This document shows positions 23,021 through 34,860 of a stretch of DNA of 64,000 bases, piece by piece. The notes beneath the pieces were generated by a model. That model was given only the letters and a program-made list of their open reading frames with translations, did no database searches and had not been told where the DNA came from. A program made the translations under genes and the position numbers. The stretch covers positions 32,342,749-32,406,748 of the forward strand of contig NC_089858.1 of NCBI RefSeq assembly GCF_036373705.1, in the 5' to 3' direction. Origin of the DNA: Amia ocellicauda. Lineage: Eukaryota > Chordata > Actinopteri > Amiiformes > Amiidae. Every line of letters starts with the position of its first letter. The first letter of the stretch is position 1.

Positions 23021-23089
23021 GGCACAGGACTCCAATGCATTGATCTCATAAATATAAATATGAGATCACTGAGTTTGGAGTCCTGCGCC
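23021..23089. other. Long imperfect hairpin (miRNA-like size)
   Basis: The left arm 23021-23050 and right arm 23059-23089 pair over about 30 positions with a few mismatches around an 8-nt loop (aatataaa). The outer part is aggactccaa / ttggagtcct and the inner part tgatctcata / tatgagatca. It lies in the probable first intron of zdhhc7. It could be a pre-miRNA or a transposon-derived foldback. Confidence 0.5.
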
Positions 23090-26000
23090 TTCCATCCAAC
23101 ATCGAGGACACCAGTGTATGAATGCCAGACTCCTTTTTGTTTTTTTTTCTTGTTTTATTCCTTCACAATTTAACTATACATTACACCATGACTCCCAGGA
23201 TTCTCCCCAGGGCTTTGTTACAATGATTCCACCTGAGGACACAATTCCATCTGACTTCACTTCACCAAACGTGAACAGTTTTACTGCTGGCAAGATAATC
23301 AATTGAAATGGCATGTTTGTGTTTTTTATTTACTTTGAAAAACATTGTCTGTGACTTGGCATTGTTTGGTTCCCCCTTTTAAACTGTAACACAGCAACTC
23401 GCAAAAATACAGGTGAAAAGATAACTCACGATTTTGCTATATAACACAATTATGATTTTTTTTTTTTTTTAATTAATGAATCTTCAAACTTCAGATTGTG
23501 GTCGTTCAATAGTCTCTCCGTATTAAAATTATATATTTCTTAACCACAAATGAATATGCTATTATCATTTGCATCCTGTTAGCTTTCGGGCAGGTATTAT
23601 TGCAGGTTTGTGGACTAATATTTATCATCCTAATTGCATGGCATGATTCCTCATATAGATGATCTGAGCATCTGTTACCTCTATACCAGGACTGTTACTG
23701 TGCATTAGAGAGGAAAGAAATGCATTGAGCTCTGTGCCAAGGGTATAAATAGAGTGAAGTGGCCTGTTGGGGGTGATTAAAAATTAGTCTGACACTGCGT
23801 GAAGTAAAGTGATTTTCTTAATGTTTTGGATATTGACGCAATCCGTTCTCCTCCATGTCTTGTAAAGGCAATTCTGACCAGGTGCGAGCTGCTAAAGCCA
23901 ATTATTTATAATTGGGTAAAATCAGTATATGGTATTGTCAATGCAGATGTAATCTCATCAGGAGTCAGACACAAAGTCCATTGTCTCAAGTTCAGTATTT
24001 TAAGTTACAGGGTAAACATATGATTGATAATTAAGGCCCTGTATTTTGACTTGGCTATTTAAACTGTAATTCAGTCATAAAAGACGCAGTGCTCTTACAT
24101 ACATGACTGGAATGAAATCATACAATTCCACAGCGTCCCAACAGAATTAGAAAAAAGATTTGATTACAGTATTGGTAGTGTTTCATATTTAATTACATTT
24201 CCTGTGCTGCTCATGTTAAAGTACAGGACATTAGTACACTGCCAGAACTGGCAAGAAAGAGACTGAGAAAACCATTGAAGTAAAAGTTACAGTGTGAATT
24301 ATAAAAGATATAATCAGGGGTAAACAACACAGGGGATAGCCCTGTATTTTCAGCCCTCAGTCTGCATTCACAAGATCTACGCAATCCTTTAACCGTGTTT
24401 TGATTAACTACAAGGAAGTAGCTGAAGGAGTTGAAAGGAACAGGAAAAACAAGCTTTTTTCCCTCTCTGCTAAAGTAAATCTGTAAGAACCTGCATAGTT
24501 TACAGCATGGTCAGCTTTTTTCTGAAATGTTTTTTTTTTTTTTTTTTTTTAATTGGAATTGGCCATTTATTTTTGTTTTATACTCTACCAATTTGGAATC
24601 GGCTGTTGTCAATCGACTGTGTTTACAGCAGAACTAACAGACAACTAACAGGCCATAAGCATCTTACAAAACACTGCACTGCCAAGCCATCTCCTTCTGT
24701 TCACAATGCGAGTCCACAGCGTAAACTGCAGTGCTTCAGCAATTGGAGGGAGTCCTGATGCAGCTCTCATTCATAATGCTTAAGCAACCTTTCTTAAATC
24801 CAGAAAATGTGTAGTTCTTCTTTCTCTGAGATGTTTGATTGATAAATTACTCAAAAAGCAGCATTTCAGCTGCCCAGACAGAAATGATAAAATAACTTAT
24901 TTTTTCACGGTCTTTGGTAACTGGTAGTTAAGCAGTCAGTCAGTATATATTTACTGCTTGAATTCATATGTGAGTTGTGAGTAATGGAGAGAACGTGACG
25001 CAGACCAAAAGGGATTTCTCAGTTTCCTCTGACTGTGATTAATCCGTAGAACATGTGCGTGTCAGTCATGCAGTAAGCATTTATGTTGCAGTGTGAAGAG
25101 TGAAGCCAGGTTCATTTTTTGCTTACCTTGTGGTTAAAAGCAGTAATAAGATCTGAAACTGCCCTTTTTTGCTTTTATGGTAAGAAGAATGGTTTTACAA
25201 GATGGGTATATTGTATCTGCACTAATGCTTCTTAAAACCCCTCCTGACCAAAGCCAGAGGTGGTCTTATGTACAATAGCTGGGTGGGGATAGTGGTTACA
25301 GTCAGGTGCTGAGATTTTTTTTTTTTTTTTTTTTTAACCCTTCTAGGACCAAGTTGTATTATATTACTGTAACCTACAGACAAGAAAACCATTTATCGCT
25401 TTATTGGTTTAGTTTTGCTTGTGTCACTCCCCAATCTCCTCGATATCAACTTTCACAAGGCCTGCAACCTTTGACTGGGAACAGGCACATCAGACGTTAT
25501 TCTTAAAAAATGCACAAACTATGTGCTGTCTGCCTGGAAGCATCATGACAAAAATGGTCACATTCAACTGTGTCTTTATAACAGCTTCTTAAATAATAAT
25601 ATACATCTATTGACATTTTGTGGCCAGAAAAATTGCCAATACAGATGTGTTTTTCTTTGCTTTTATTCTGAAACCATCCTACCCATTCCAGTCCATTATG
25701 GCTCAAACACTTTCTCTAAAACTGTGCAGTGTGTTTTTTGCAAAGCTGTAAAACCTACACATTCTTTCTGCAGAGAGTGATTTCAATCCCAAGTGTACCA
25801 CATATTTGTATTACTTGATGTAGTGAAATTGGGAGAGAGATGAGGGCTTTTTGTCTGTCTGTCTGTTGAACATGGTGTTACAGGGAAAGCATCGAGTCTG
25901 CTAGTGAATGCGTTTTAAAGGTTAAGAAAATATTGGCTTTTGTAGGTTGGCTTTTTTTCTCAAACCAGCTGGGCAGTCCGCCTGGCTCAAAAGGCCTGGG

Positions 26001-26363
26001 GAAAAACCTTGACTAGAAGGGTGGAGGGTTTGGACAGACGATGTTGAGGTTTTTTCCCTCTCAGTACAGGCAGCATGCATGTATTTGCAAACCATACATC
26101 TTAGATCAGGTTGTGAGGTCTAATACATGGGCTTTAATGTCAGACAGACCTTTAAGACTGTAAGCATCATCATCCATTGACCCAGCATTTCACACAAAAT
26201 GAATGACGTTACTACTAAGTTTAGTTTCAATCATTATTTATGGAGTTACAGAAATATGTCTTGGTGCAGCTTTTATAAACTTGATTCATTTACCTAGCAT
26301 CTTCACTACAAAAAAGGATGAGTCATTATTGATGGTATCCCTCTCTCTCTCAGGGCAGGGAGC

Positions 26364-29300
26364 ATGCAGTCTTCAGGCCACCGGCTCCGTGATGTGGAGC
26401 ACCACGCTCTCCTGTCCGGGGAGGAGGATTACGAGGGGCCCCCAGGGGACGGCGAGCGAGTCTGGTTCATCCGCGACGGCTGTGGCATGGTCTGCGCCTT
26501 CATGACCTGGTTCCTGGTGCTGTATGCCGATTTTGTGGTGACCTTTGTCATGCTGCTGCCCTCCAAGAACTTCTGGTACGCTCTGGTCAACGGGGTGGCC
26601 TTCAACTGCCTGGCCGTAATGGCCCTCTCTGCACACCTGCGCACCATGCTGACCGACCCGGTGAGTGAAGGATAGGGCCGTAGGGCTGTGAGTAGCCATT
26701 CTCCTTTTAAAAGAAAAAGTGGACACATTCTGCTAGTCATGCTGAAAGTAAAATGGGGTAGTTCGATTTGCATAAACAAACCGGTATATCAGATTAGTTA
26801 TATATTATTATTATTTTTTTATTTTTTTACAAACGGAAGAACACTACAGATCCGGAAGTGAAAATAATTCCCGGCATCATCAATTTTTTTCAAGAATTCA
26901 AGCCATGGACAGGAAATAAACATCTGTACGACACGCTCTATCTTCCGCAGTACGATATCGGTTTCCTGAAATCTGCAGAAGGTGACAATAAGAATTGGAA
27001 AACCAGATATGCACCTACAATATGCATGTAATGATATGATCATTTCAGAGGCAACCCTGCTTTATGACAATCAACAACAAACTCTGGATGTAACTTATAA
27101 ATCTCACACCTGCAACATGATTTGGGGCTCCGAACACAAACCTATAATTTTATCATGTCCGGGATATTTTCAAAAACAAGCCGTTTGATAACAGAGAATT
27201 TGTCTACCTTCACGAAAGTGGCACAGAGGGGAGTTGAGGGTTGGAAGGTCAGCTGTGCCTTTTCGTTAAATTTAATTCTTCACAGATAATTGAGGCCATC
27301 TGTTTGGATATAAAGTCTTACAGCTGTCAATCAAACGGCCTTGACTTTAGCTGATATTGATGTGACAACTAAAGGCTAATAATAATAAACTATATATTTC
27401 TGTTCAGTATGTGGAATGATCAGACTGGATTGTACAGATCTTAGGAGTTTATGGCAGTTTTCATTCCATTTTAAAAATGCAGCCTTTGTGTAGGAAGGTA
27501 TAATTCTGGAGCATATTCTGTATCATTTTCAGTTTCTGAATCAGAGTCAGACTTAAAGTACTATATTTTGTCATGTCGATATTACCGTGTTGGAGAGGCT
27601 TTGACATAAACTGCATGATTTGGATTTCTTAATGTTTAAAGATCATGGTAATGTAAAGCTTTTTCTGTATCCACAATTTATCTGGTTTTCCTTTTAATAT
27701 CTATAGAATCCCACTAGGGAATTGTGCAATAACAACCCTACCACATAACTTGAGATCTTAAGAAATCCACGGTGCCTCACTGTTGAGTACTGTTGTTCAA
27801 CGCTATATTGGCTGGAAAGAAAGGACAGGATGTTCTCCTTCTGAATTCTTGTGCTGAGGTGTTCCTTTCTGTGCAAGAACCCCCCCAGTGTCTTTCCCAT
27901 CCGGGATGTGGTTTGTAATTACTCTTTCCTGTAGAAAACCAAGGTGCTTACAGGGCTGTTTCTGAGCAGGAGTGGTGCTGCTCTCCTCACCTGAGTCAGC
28001 CCAACTCTGAGCCACACAGGAAGCGATGGGACTTGTAGGAAGGTGTTTCTTTTATTTTTTCAGACTATCAGGGTCTTAAAGACAACATCAAGACATAGAC
28101 TGGCCAGCCAATCAGGAATCGCCTTCCCAAGGTTGGCAAACAATCCGTTTGTTTCCTTACGAACAGAAGCCAATCAGAGCTGGAAGATATCTATGGAAGT
28201 GCAGCCGAACAAGACTGTGGCCCAGTGTGGAGGGAAGAGGATAGTGGGGTTCCTCACAGCAGCTTCCTGACTTGGTCAAACTGATCCTCTTGGTCAGGTT
28301 GAACCTGTGTTTCTAGCTTCTGTCTCCTCTCCAAACTGGACAGGGATATTAATATCTGGCAAGTCTATTGTCCCAGTTTTCAACAGCCCTGATCTTTGGC
28401 TGCCGAGTTCAGCATGCCTTGAGGATAACGTGGATAGTAAAAGTGTTTTTTTCGTGACTGAGAATTGTGCTGCATAATTCAGAAACTCTCTGGGGAGACT
28501 CTGCAGTGTGAGAGACAAATAAACACTAAATGTTTTTGGTTAAAGAGTTTCTCGCCTCTGCTCTCCTCTCTCCCAAGGCATATTAGTTTCTCTCATTTTT
28601 TCCAACAGTGTTGATTGATCAGAACAGACTCTTGCAGCTCTAATTCAGTCAAACACCTTAGTTGTCATCCCTGAAAACAGCAGCCAGAACAGTAATTTTG
28701 CACACAAGTCATTTTGAGATGAGTAAGGTAAATGGCAGAGAGTTTTGTCATGGTGTCCAGATTAAGGAGTTTGCATGGTGTGAAGAGAATTGCAGAGAAC
28801 AGACTGAGCAGTTGAGCAAGCTTCAGTAGCCCTTTGATGACTTAGCCATTGCATTAGATATGACTATACGCTGCACATTTGCAGTATCCAGTGATTTCAT
28901 GTCTATCAATGCAGATCTTTTTCCACTTATAATTAAGACCCTTGGGTTTTTCATGCATGAACTTGAACGACCTTGTGGATATCAGTCCAGAACCACAGAC
29001 TAGCTCTCCACTCATGCCAATGCATGAAATCAATAGAATAATTAAGTTGTAAAGTCATCTCCTGTAGACTAATTATAGGATATTAACCCGTAATGTAGGA
29101 CAGTTATAACTGTAGATGCTTATTAAGGGTGAATCTTAACTTTAGCAGATTGACATTTAATCCACAATAACAGACAACACAATACATTTAATATGTTATA
29201 GAAGCACAAAGTTGACTAAAGGTATACATTAAGTATGCCACATTTAATATACTGTGAAATCATTCAAAAGTATCTATTGTACACTTAAATGCATTGTTTG

Positions 29301-32300
29301 TAATGTATTGTTTTATAATTATTAAATAAATAAGTAATCTCGTGAGGCAAACAACACTAGAGGAAGGAGGACAGAAGTGTGATAAATTAAGAAAAGGACA
29401 AAGTAATGTGACTTCCTCAGAAAGTTTGTTTATTCAGTACCTGTGCTGTTCAACCATTGGCAATGTGGCTATCTATTAACCCAGCCAGTGTGTAACTTTT
29501 GATAAATCAAGGTTAGAGCAGTATAATATAGGAGTTAAATACAATTATGTGAATGTATGCATGTATTTATGCATGTATGGATTTATTTATAAATTGTACA
29601 ACCTTGATCACATATAAAGGGCTACGATTTGGATACTACAACCCAAAAACTTTATTTAAATTATCTGTGTAACTTAATGTCAGGCAAAATCATTAACATT
29701 ACTCAATTTAGATTATTACAGATATCTATGGAGTTACAGACATAAGTATGTAATTTACATGTACCTGGTCTCTTTACTACTACTACTCACAGTAGACTGA
29801 ATCAACATTTGGAAAACATAAGAAAGATATCACTGATTAGAAAAAGTCTATAGATAAGTATAATTGAATAAACAGAATTTATTCAACTAAATGAATTGGA
29901 ATTCAGAAGCCTAAAATGTTATCTAGGCCTAGAATCATAAATGCCCATCTCAATTCAGAGCAGGCTTCTGTGTTAACAGGTTTCTTTATCTCCATGTTTT
30001 TTTTTTATGATATTTATTTATCAGTGTTATTGCAGTCTTTAATTTGTATTTTTCATGATGCAGTAAGTTTGTGTCTCTTGCTGTTAAGCTAAATGTGTTG
30101 TAAGATTCATTTCTTCGCATCAGTGTAACAGAACCGCTGTGAAAAAAATACTGTGGATATATGCAGTGTAGATTAAAGGCTTACTTGGTGCTTGTTCTTT
30201 ATTAGATTAATTACTGTCTTCACAAGTGTTAGCAAAAAAGGAAAAAATAAACACTAGCCTGTCAGCAATGTTAAATTACCAATGAAAGTAGTGTAGGCAG
30301 TGAGGGAGTGAGAATAGTGTGGATTGGGGTATATTGTCCAAACGGGTTTATACCAGAGCGGTCCTGGTTTTAAAAGGGGAGTTTTGCAGGTTTAAGAGAT
30401 GGAATCCTTCTTTTGTTCGAAAGAGTTTCATTTATATGTATTTATTTTGAAATAGATACATCTCGGCATTTCCCAATACGATCTCCTGATCATTTCTAAC
30501 CATTTTACGGTTTACACCACCCATACCTGTGATCAGATTAGAATTGTATTTATTTTTTAAAGACATTATACTGGCTCGCAGATGCTTCTTCTCAGAACTA
30601 GCAATATCTTCTCTCTGTGTCCTGTGCCCCCCTGCAGGGTGCGGTGCCAAAGGGCAACGCCACGAAAGAGTACATGGACAGCCTGCAGCTCAAGCCAGGA
30701 GAGGTGATTTACAAGTGTCCCAAGTGCTGCAGCATCAAGCCAGAGAGAGCACACCACTGCAGGTGAGACTAGGCCCGAGCCCTGAACTACAGTCTGTTGA
30801 CCATTATGGTCTATATCCTAATTGTATTTTTTACTCTTAATTTTTTCCACAGTATTTTTATTAATGATTTCATTGTAGTTTGTAACACTATAGGTCACCT
30901 TTGATGTAGGCATCTGCTAAATGATCCAATGGCAATAACACATTGAGAGCCAGGCCTTGATCCTCTGCTTTGTCTCCTGCAGTATTTGTAAGAGATGTAT
31001 CCGGAAGATGGACCACCATTGTCCCTGGGTGAACAACTGTGTCGGGGAGAACAATCAGAAGTTCTTTGTGCTCTTTACTGTGAGTATGAGGGGTCCTCTG
31101 TGTGTGATCAGGACATTGACAGGCCAAACCTTTTAATGTAAAATTATACACCGATCAGCCATAACATAATGACCACTGACAGGTGAAGTGAATAACACTG
31201 ATAATCTCGTTATCATGGCACCTGTCAGTGGGTGGGATATATTAGGCCGCAAGTGAACATTTTGTCCTCAAAATTGATGTGTTAGAAGCAGGAAAAATGG
31301 GCAGCGTAAGGATCTGAGCGACTTTGACAAGGGCCAAATTGTGATGGCTAGACGACTGGGTCAGAGCATCTCCAAAACTGCAGCTCTTGTAGGGTGTTCC
31401 TGGTCTACAGTGGTCAGTACCTATCAAAAGTGTTCCAAGGAAGGTAAAGCGGTGCACCGGCGACAGGGTCATGGACGGCCAAGGCTCATTGATGCACGTG
31501 GGGAGTGAAGGCTGGCCCGTGTGGTCCGATCCAACAGACGAGCTACTGTTGCGCAAATTGCTGAAAAAGTGAATGCTGGTTCTGATAGAAAGGTGTCAGA
31601 ACACACAGTGCATCGCAGTTTGTTGCGTATGGGGCTGCGTAGCCGCAGACCAGTCAGGGTGCCCATGCTGACCCCTGTCCACTGCCGAAAGCGCCTACAA
31701 TGGGCACGTGAGCATCAGAACTGGACCACGAAGCAGTGGAAGAAGGTGGCCTGGTCTGATGAATCACGAGTTCAAGGTGTTGAATTGGCCTCCAAATTCC
31801 CCAGATCTCAATCCAATCGAGCATCTGTGGGATGTGCTGGACAAACAAGTCCGATCCATGGAGGCCCCACCTCGCAACTTACAGGACTTAAAGGATCTGC
31901 TGCTAATGTCTTGGTGCCAGATACCACAGCACACCTTCAGAGGTCTAGTGGAGTCCATGCCTCGACGGGTCAGGGCTGTTTTGGCGGCAAAAGGGGAATC
32001 AACACAATATTAGGCAGGTGGTCATCATGTTATGGCTGATCGGTGTACACAGAGATACAAATCATTTTGTAAATGGTAAACTGCAAACTGCCTTTCCTAA
32101 CATTTAGGACACATTTGTGTGCCATTACACTTCTGAGATAGCTAGTTCACAGCTTCTATGGTGTGTTAAGGGAAAGCTGGTGATCTGCTCGTAAATGTGT
32201 ATATATAAAGACATCCCAATGGCCCACAAGGTGAGAATGAAGTTTGCATTCACAAATCTAATCTGGGTCGTTGTGGATGAACTTTTGGAACACCGATTGA

Positions 32301-34860
32301 GATGTACATAATGCAGGGGCATACAGAATTGGAATAAGTGTGATTTTTTTAAGCCTACATTAGTTGCACTTTTGTTTTATTTTATTGAATCCTGAATCCT
32401 ATACTGACATTAGGTGTCTTTACATTCACACTATTAATGTGAGCTCTTGCATTACTTTCTTTGAAGAAGACTGTTCAGACTGTTCTCAGCTGAAACTGCA
32501 CATGCCATTTAGCAAAACCAAAAGTTTGAAAATTGGAAATTATAAAAGTGTTCATACTTTTCTCTCTCTTTCTCTCTCTCTCTCTCTTTGCAGATGTACA
32601 TATCAATCATTTCCACTCATGCACTCATCCTTAGTGGGTTCCAGTTTTTTTCCTGTGTCAAGGTCCAGTGGAGTGGTAGGTGTCATTTGATCAAGGTTGG
32701 AGACTGTATACATATAATAGCTTGCCTAAGGATTGAACCGATGCTTTTTCATATTTATAAATTGGAGAGGGTTAGAAAGACAATGGCAAAGACAGTGATG
32801 GTGGAAAAACATTAGTTTCCTAGTTCTGTTGAACGTTTTGAAGAAACTGAGCCAACTGATTAGATTACTCTGGGGGTCTGAAGATCGGAACTTAGATTCA
32901 CAGTGATGGATGTCTCTGGTTCCCAAAAGTGTTCTAGGGCTTCCTTGGGTTCCATCTCCTGTGTGTCCTCAGTTTGGTGATTGAACTAATGCTGCCCCCC
33001 CCCCTTCCAGAGTGCAGTGACTTCTCCCCCCCGGTGACGGTCATCCTCATGATCTTCCTGTGTCTGGAGGGGCTGCTCTTCCTCACGTTCACCGCCGTCA
33101 TGTTCGGCACACAGATCCACTCCATATGTAACGATGAAACGGTGAGTGAGTACCAATGTAAAACACAGTCTATTTGACAATTGTGGACAAAACTTTTCTC
33201 CACAATTGTCAAATAGACTGTGTTTTACATTGGTTCTTTCTAAATCCCTTAAGTAAGTGATTTATATCACAGTTTAATAGAAAATCATTGTGTAAGACCA
33301 GAACAGTAACAAACTCATTTGCTGCTAAGCCTGTCTCTTAAGGCCTTTCTCCGAGCCCTTTGTTAGGCCTGGTTTGCTAAGCAGATCGGTTAAAGTACAG
33401 TCCAGCTGATAAGACTATTAAGTATGATGAGCTTTTACTGAGCCCTTCTGTGCTTTCTCTGGGAATAGTGTCACATAGTGTGTTTGTGTCCTTGGCATCT
33501 TAAACAATCAGGAAAATGTGATGTGCATGCAAGGGGGACATTTTCTATTCACATATTTACACCTAATCCATGTGACAAAGTGAAAATGAAGGTTAACTAG
33601 TCTGGAAGAGCAAGAATATGGTGTTTAGTAAACCACTGCAGAGATTGGAAAAGCTAGTGAATTTTTCCATGTTCAATTTCAACATAATTAACACCATGCT
33701 TTAAATAAGCATTCAGCTGGTATCTTGGACTTTGCTTATCCCCAGTGTAATCTGACACTTTTTTTCCCTTGTCATTCTTAAAATAACTGCTGATCAGTGA
33801 GATTACATAAAATGTTTTCCTATTTGTTTGCTGGGTTTGAAACTGCCCTTTTTTGCTCTCGGTTACTTCAATTAATTATGATTGTCTCACTTACATCTGT
33901 CACTCAATTTGAAAACAGGATCAAATGAGAACAGAGGCAAAATAAACTTGCAGCGCTGAGTAAAGATCTTTAAATCAGTGCAAATTAAAGATTTGAAAAT
34001 TAAAAAACGGAATGACAACCACTCTGCATTTTTTCTTTTTCCTTTTTAATCCAAAACCTTCCCTTGGGAAATTGCCTGCAGGATGCAACATATTTGTTTT
34101 CATAATGTATTAAATAGTGTAAAGATGTATACATTTTATCGGCCTTTAAATAGCTGCATTTCCAATTCCCTGGTTTTTCAAGACATTTCTTTCGAGAAAT
34201 AGTGTTCTGTTTCTGAGGAGAAACACTTAAGTCACTGAAAAATGCATCTTGTAATTAGGTGAACAGAACTGCAGCCCAGCAAGTATTGGACTGGTGCCAA
34301 GAGTTAACTGCATCTCAGGGTCAGCGAAAGTTGACATTGAGTGTGTTGTAGCCGAGATCACCACTGCATCTGCATAACAGAGGAGTGGAGAAGTGTGCGA
34401 GGTCGGTAAAGACTCTATAGGCAGTATTAAAAACACATCTAACTGTAGGAAATAACGGTTTTAAAATTACACACTGATTATGGATAAACAGGGAAATTTC
34501 ATATTATTTAACACTCATTTTAGATGGGATGACATTATAACTATTTGGATATTTGGTATAGATATTTGTTCACAGTGCAAACAGTGCAGAGGTTTAAAAT
34601 GCAGAGGCTATTAGGAAATGCCTGTACTGTGTGAGAATGAAGGATGTACAATAAAGGATGACCCCTGTGTGTCTCTCTGCAAGGAGATTGAGAGGCTGAA
34701 GAACGAGAAGCCCACGTGGGAGCGGAGGATGCGCTGGGAGGGGATGAAGACGGTGTTCGGCGGGCAGCCCTCCCTGCTGTGGATCAACCCCTTCGCTGGG
34801 CTCCGGCTCCGGCGCCTGCTGTCCCGCACGCGGCGGGGGGGGCCCGAGTTCTCCGTGTGA
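26364..34860 (+). CDS. zdhhc7: Palmitoyltransferase ZDHHC7, complete, 302 aa
   Basis: DHHC enzymes attach palmitate to cysteines of membrane-associated proteins; ZDHHC7 acts at the Golgi. Coding exons are 26364-26660, 30638-30762, 30983-31079, 32594-32675, 33011-33141 and 34684-34860, with GT-AG borders and consistent phases. Together they give 302 codons plus stop (human about 308). Residues 1-99 start [14 protein letters not shown] and contain two membrane segments. The cysteine-rich domain follows ([15 protein letters not shown], then [16 protein letters not shown]), with the catalytic Cys at about residue 154. Two further membrane segments (exons 5 and 6) come next, and the C-terminus is GGPEFSV as in the family. 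The sister paralogue zdhhc3 is the main alternative, but the N-terminus and tail favour zdhhc7. Intron 4 carries a dead Tc1 element, intron 2 an odd coding-like island, and intron 6 a perfect hairpin. Confidence 0.96.
26828..27233 (+). pseudogene. Unidentified coding-like island with frame breaks
   Basis: Inside zdhhc7 intron 2 a block has protein-like codon use in successive frames. The first stretch (26828-27031) runs about 67 codons and includes [17 protein letters not shown] second, in another frame, ends at 27188 and includes [11 protein letters not shown] and [14 protein letters not shown] third, in the remaining frame, ends at 27233 and includes NREFVYLHE. Cysteine, tryptophan and charged residues are distributed as in a globular protein, and CpG is higher than around it. 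I do not recognise the family. Decayed captured gene, retrocopy or endogenous viral remnant are all open, and chance cannot be excluded. Confidence 0.35.
27234..30637 (+). other. Rest of zdhhc7 intron 2
   Basis: AT-rich DNA with no recognised exon, RNA gene or clear transposon on either strand. Short open frames are scattered and show no family resemblance. Confidence 0.4.
31149..32045 (+). mobile_element. Tc1/mariner element, family E, internally deleted (897 bp)
   Basis: TA flanks lie at 31147-31148 and 32046-32047. The ends are CACCGATCAGCCATAACAT and its complement. The element sits in zdhhc7 intron 4, in the same orientation as the gene. It is roughly 300 bp shorter than an intact relative would be, because the transposase centre is missing. 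Confidence 0.93.
31298..32013 (+). pseudogene. Tc1-like transposase with stop codon and central deletion
   Basis: The N-terminal part ([37 protein letters not shown]) meets a TGA at about 31506. The same frame continues with [20 protein letters not shown] to KKVAWSDES at about 31766. The sequence then jumps to the C-terminal part ([21 protein letters not shown]) in another frame. The region with the second catalytic Asp is gone. The join falls at the shared string tcacgagtt. This element cannot encode an active enzyme. Confidence 0.88.
33152..33234. repeat. Perfect 36-bp inverted repeat with 11-nt loop
   Basis: Arms 33152-33187 and 33199-33234 are exactly complementary, with loop caaaacttttc. 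The structure begins 10 nt after the zdhhc7 exon 6 splice donor (33142), so the pre-mRNA would fold into a very stable hairpin there. A perfect match implies a recent origin. Confidence 0.95.
33235..34683 (+). other. Rest of zdhhc7 intron 6
   Basis: No exon or known repeat is seen. The end of the intron is used with the acceptor ctctgcaag before GAGATTGAG (34684). Confidence 0.45.

Larger units (their letters stand above)
15480..26353 (+). other. Probable zdhhc7 intron 1, mostly featureless AT-rich DNA
   Basis: No coding exon is recognised on either strand. Identified items are a (GACA)n tract (16562-16602), a dispersed repeat starting gtgttgggaaggttact (about 19966-20095), an L2-type tail (21095-21155), a short AAT tract (about 21260-21285), a hairpin (23021-23089) and T-runs near 24530 and 25315. 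Assignment to an intron depends on the candidate exon at 15246-15441. Confidence 0.4.
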
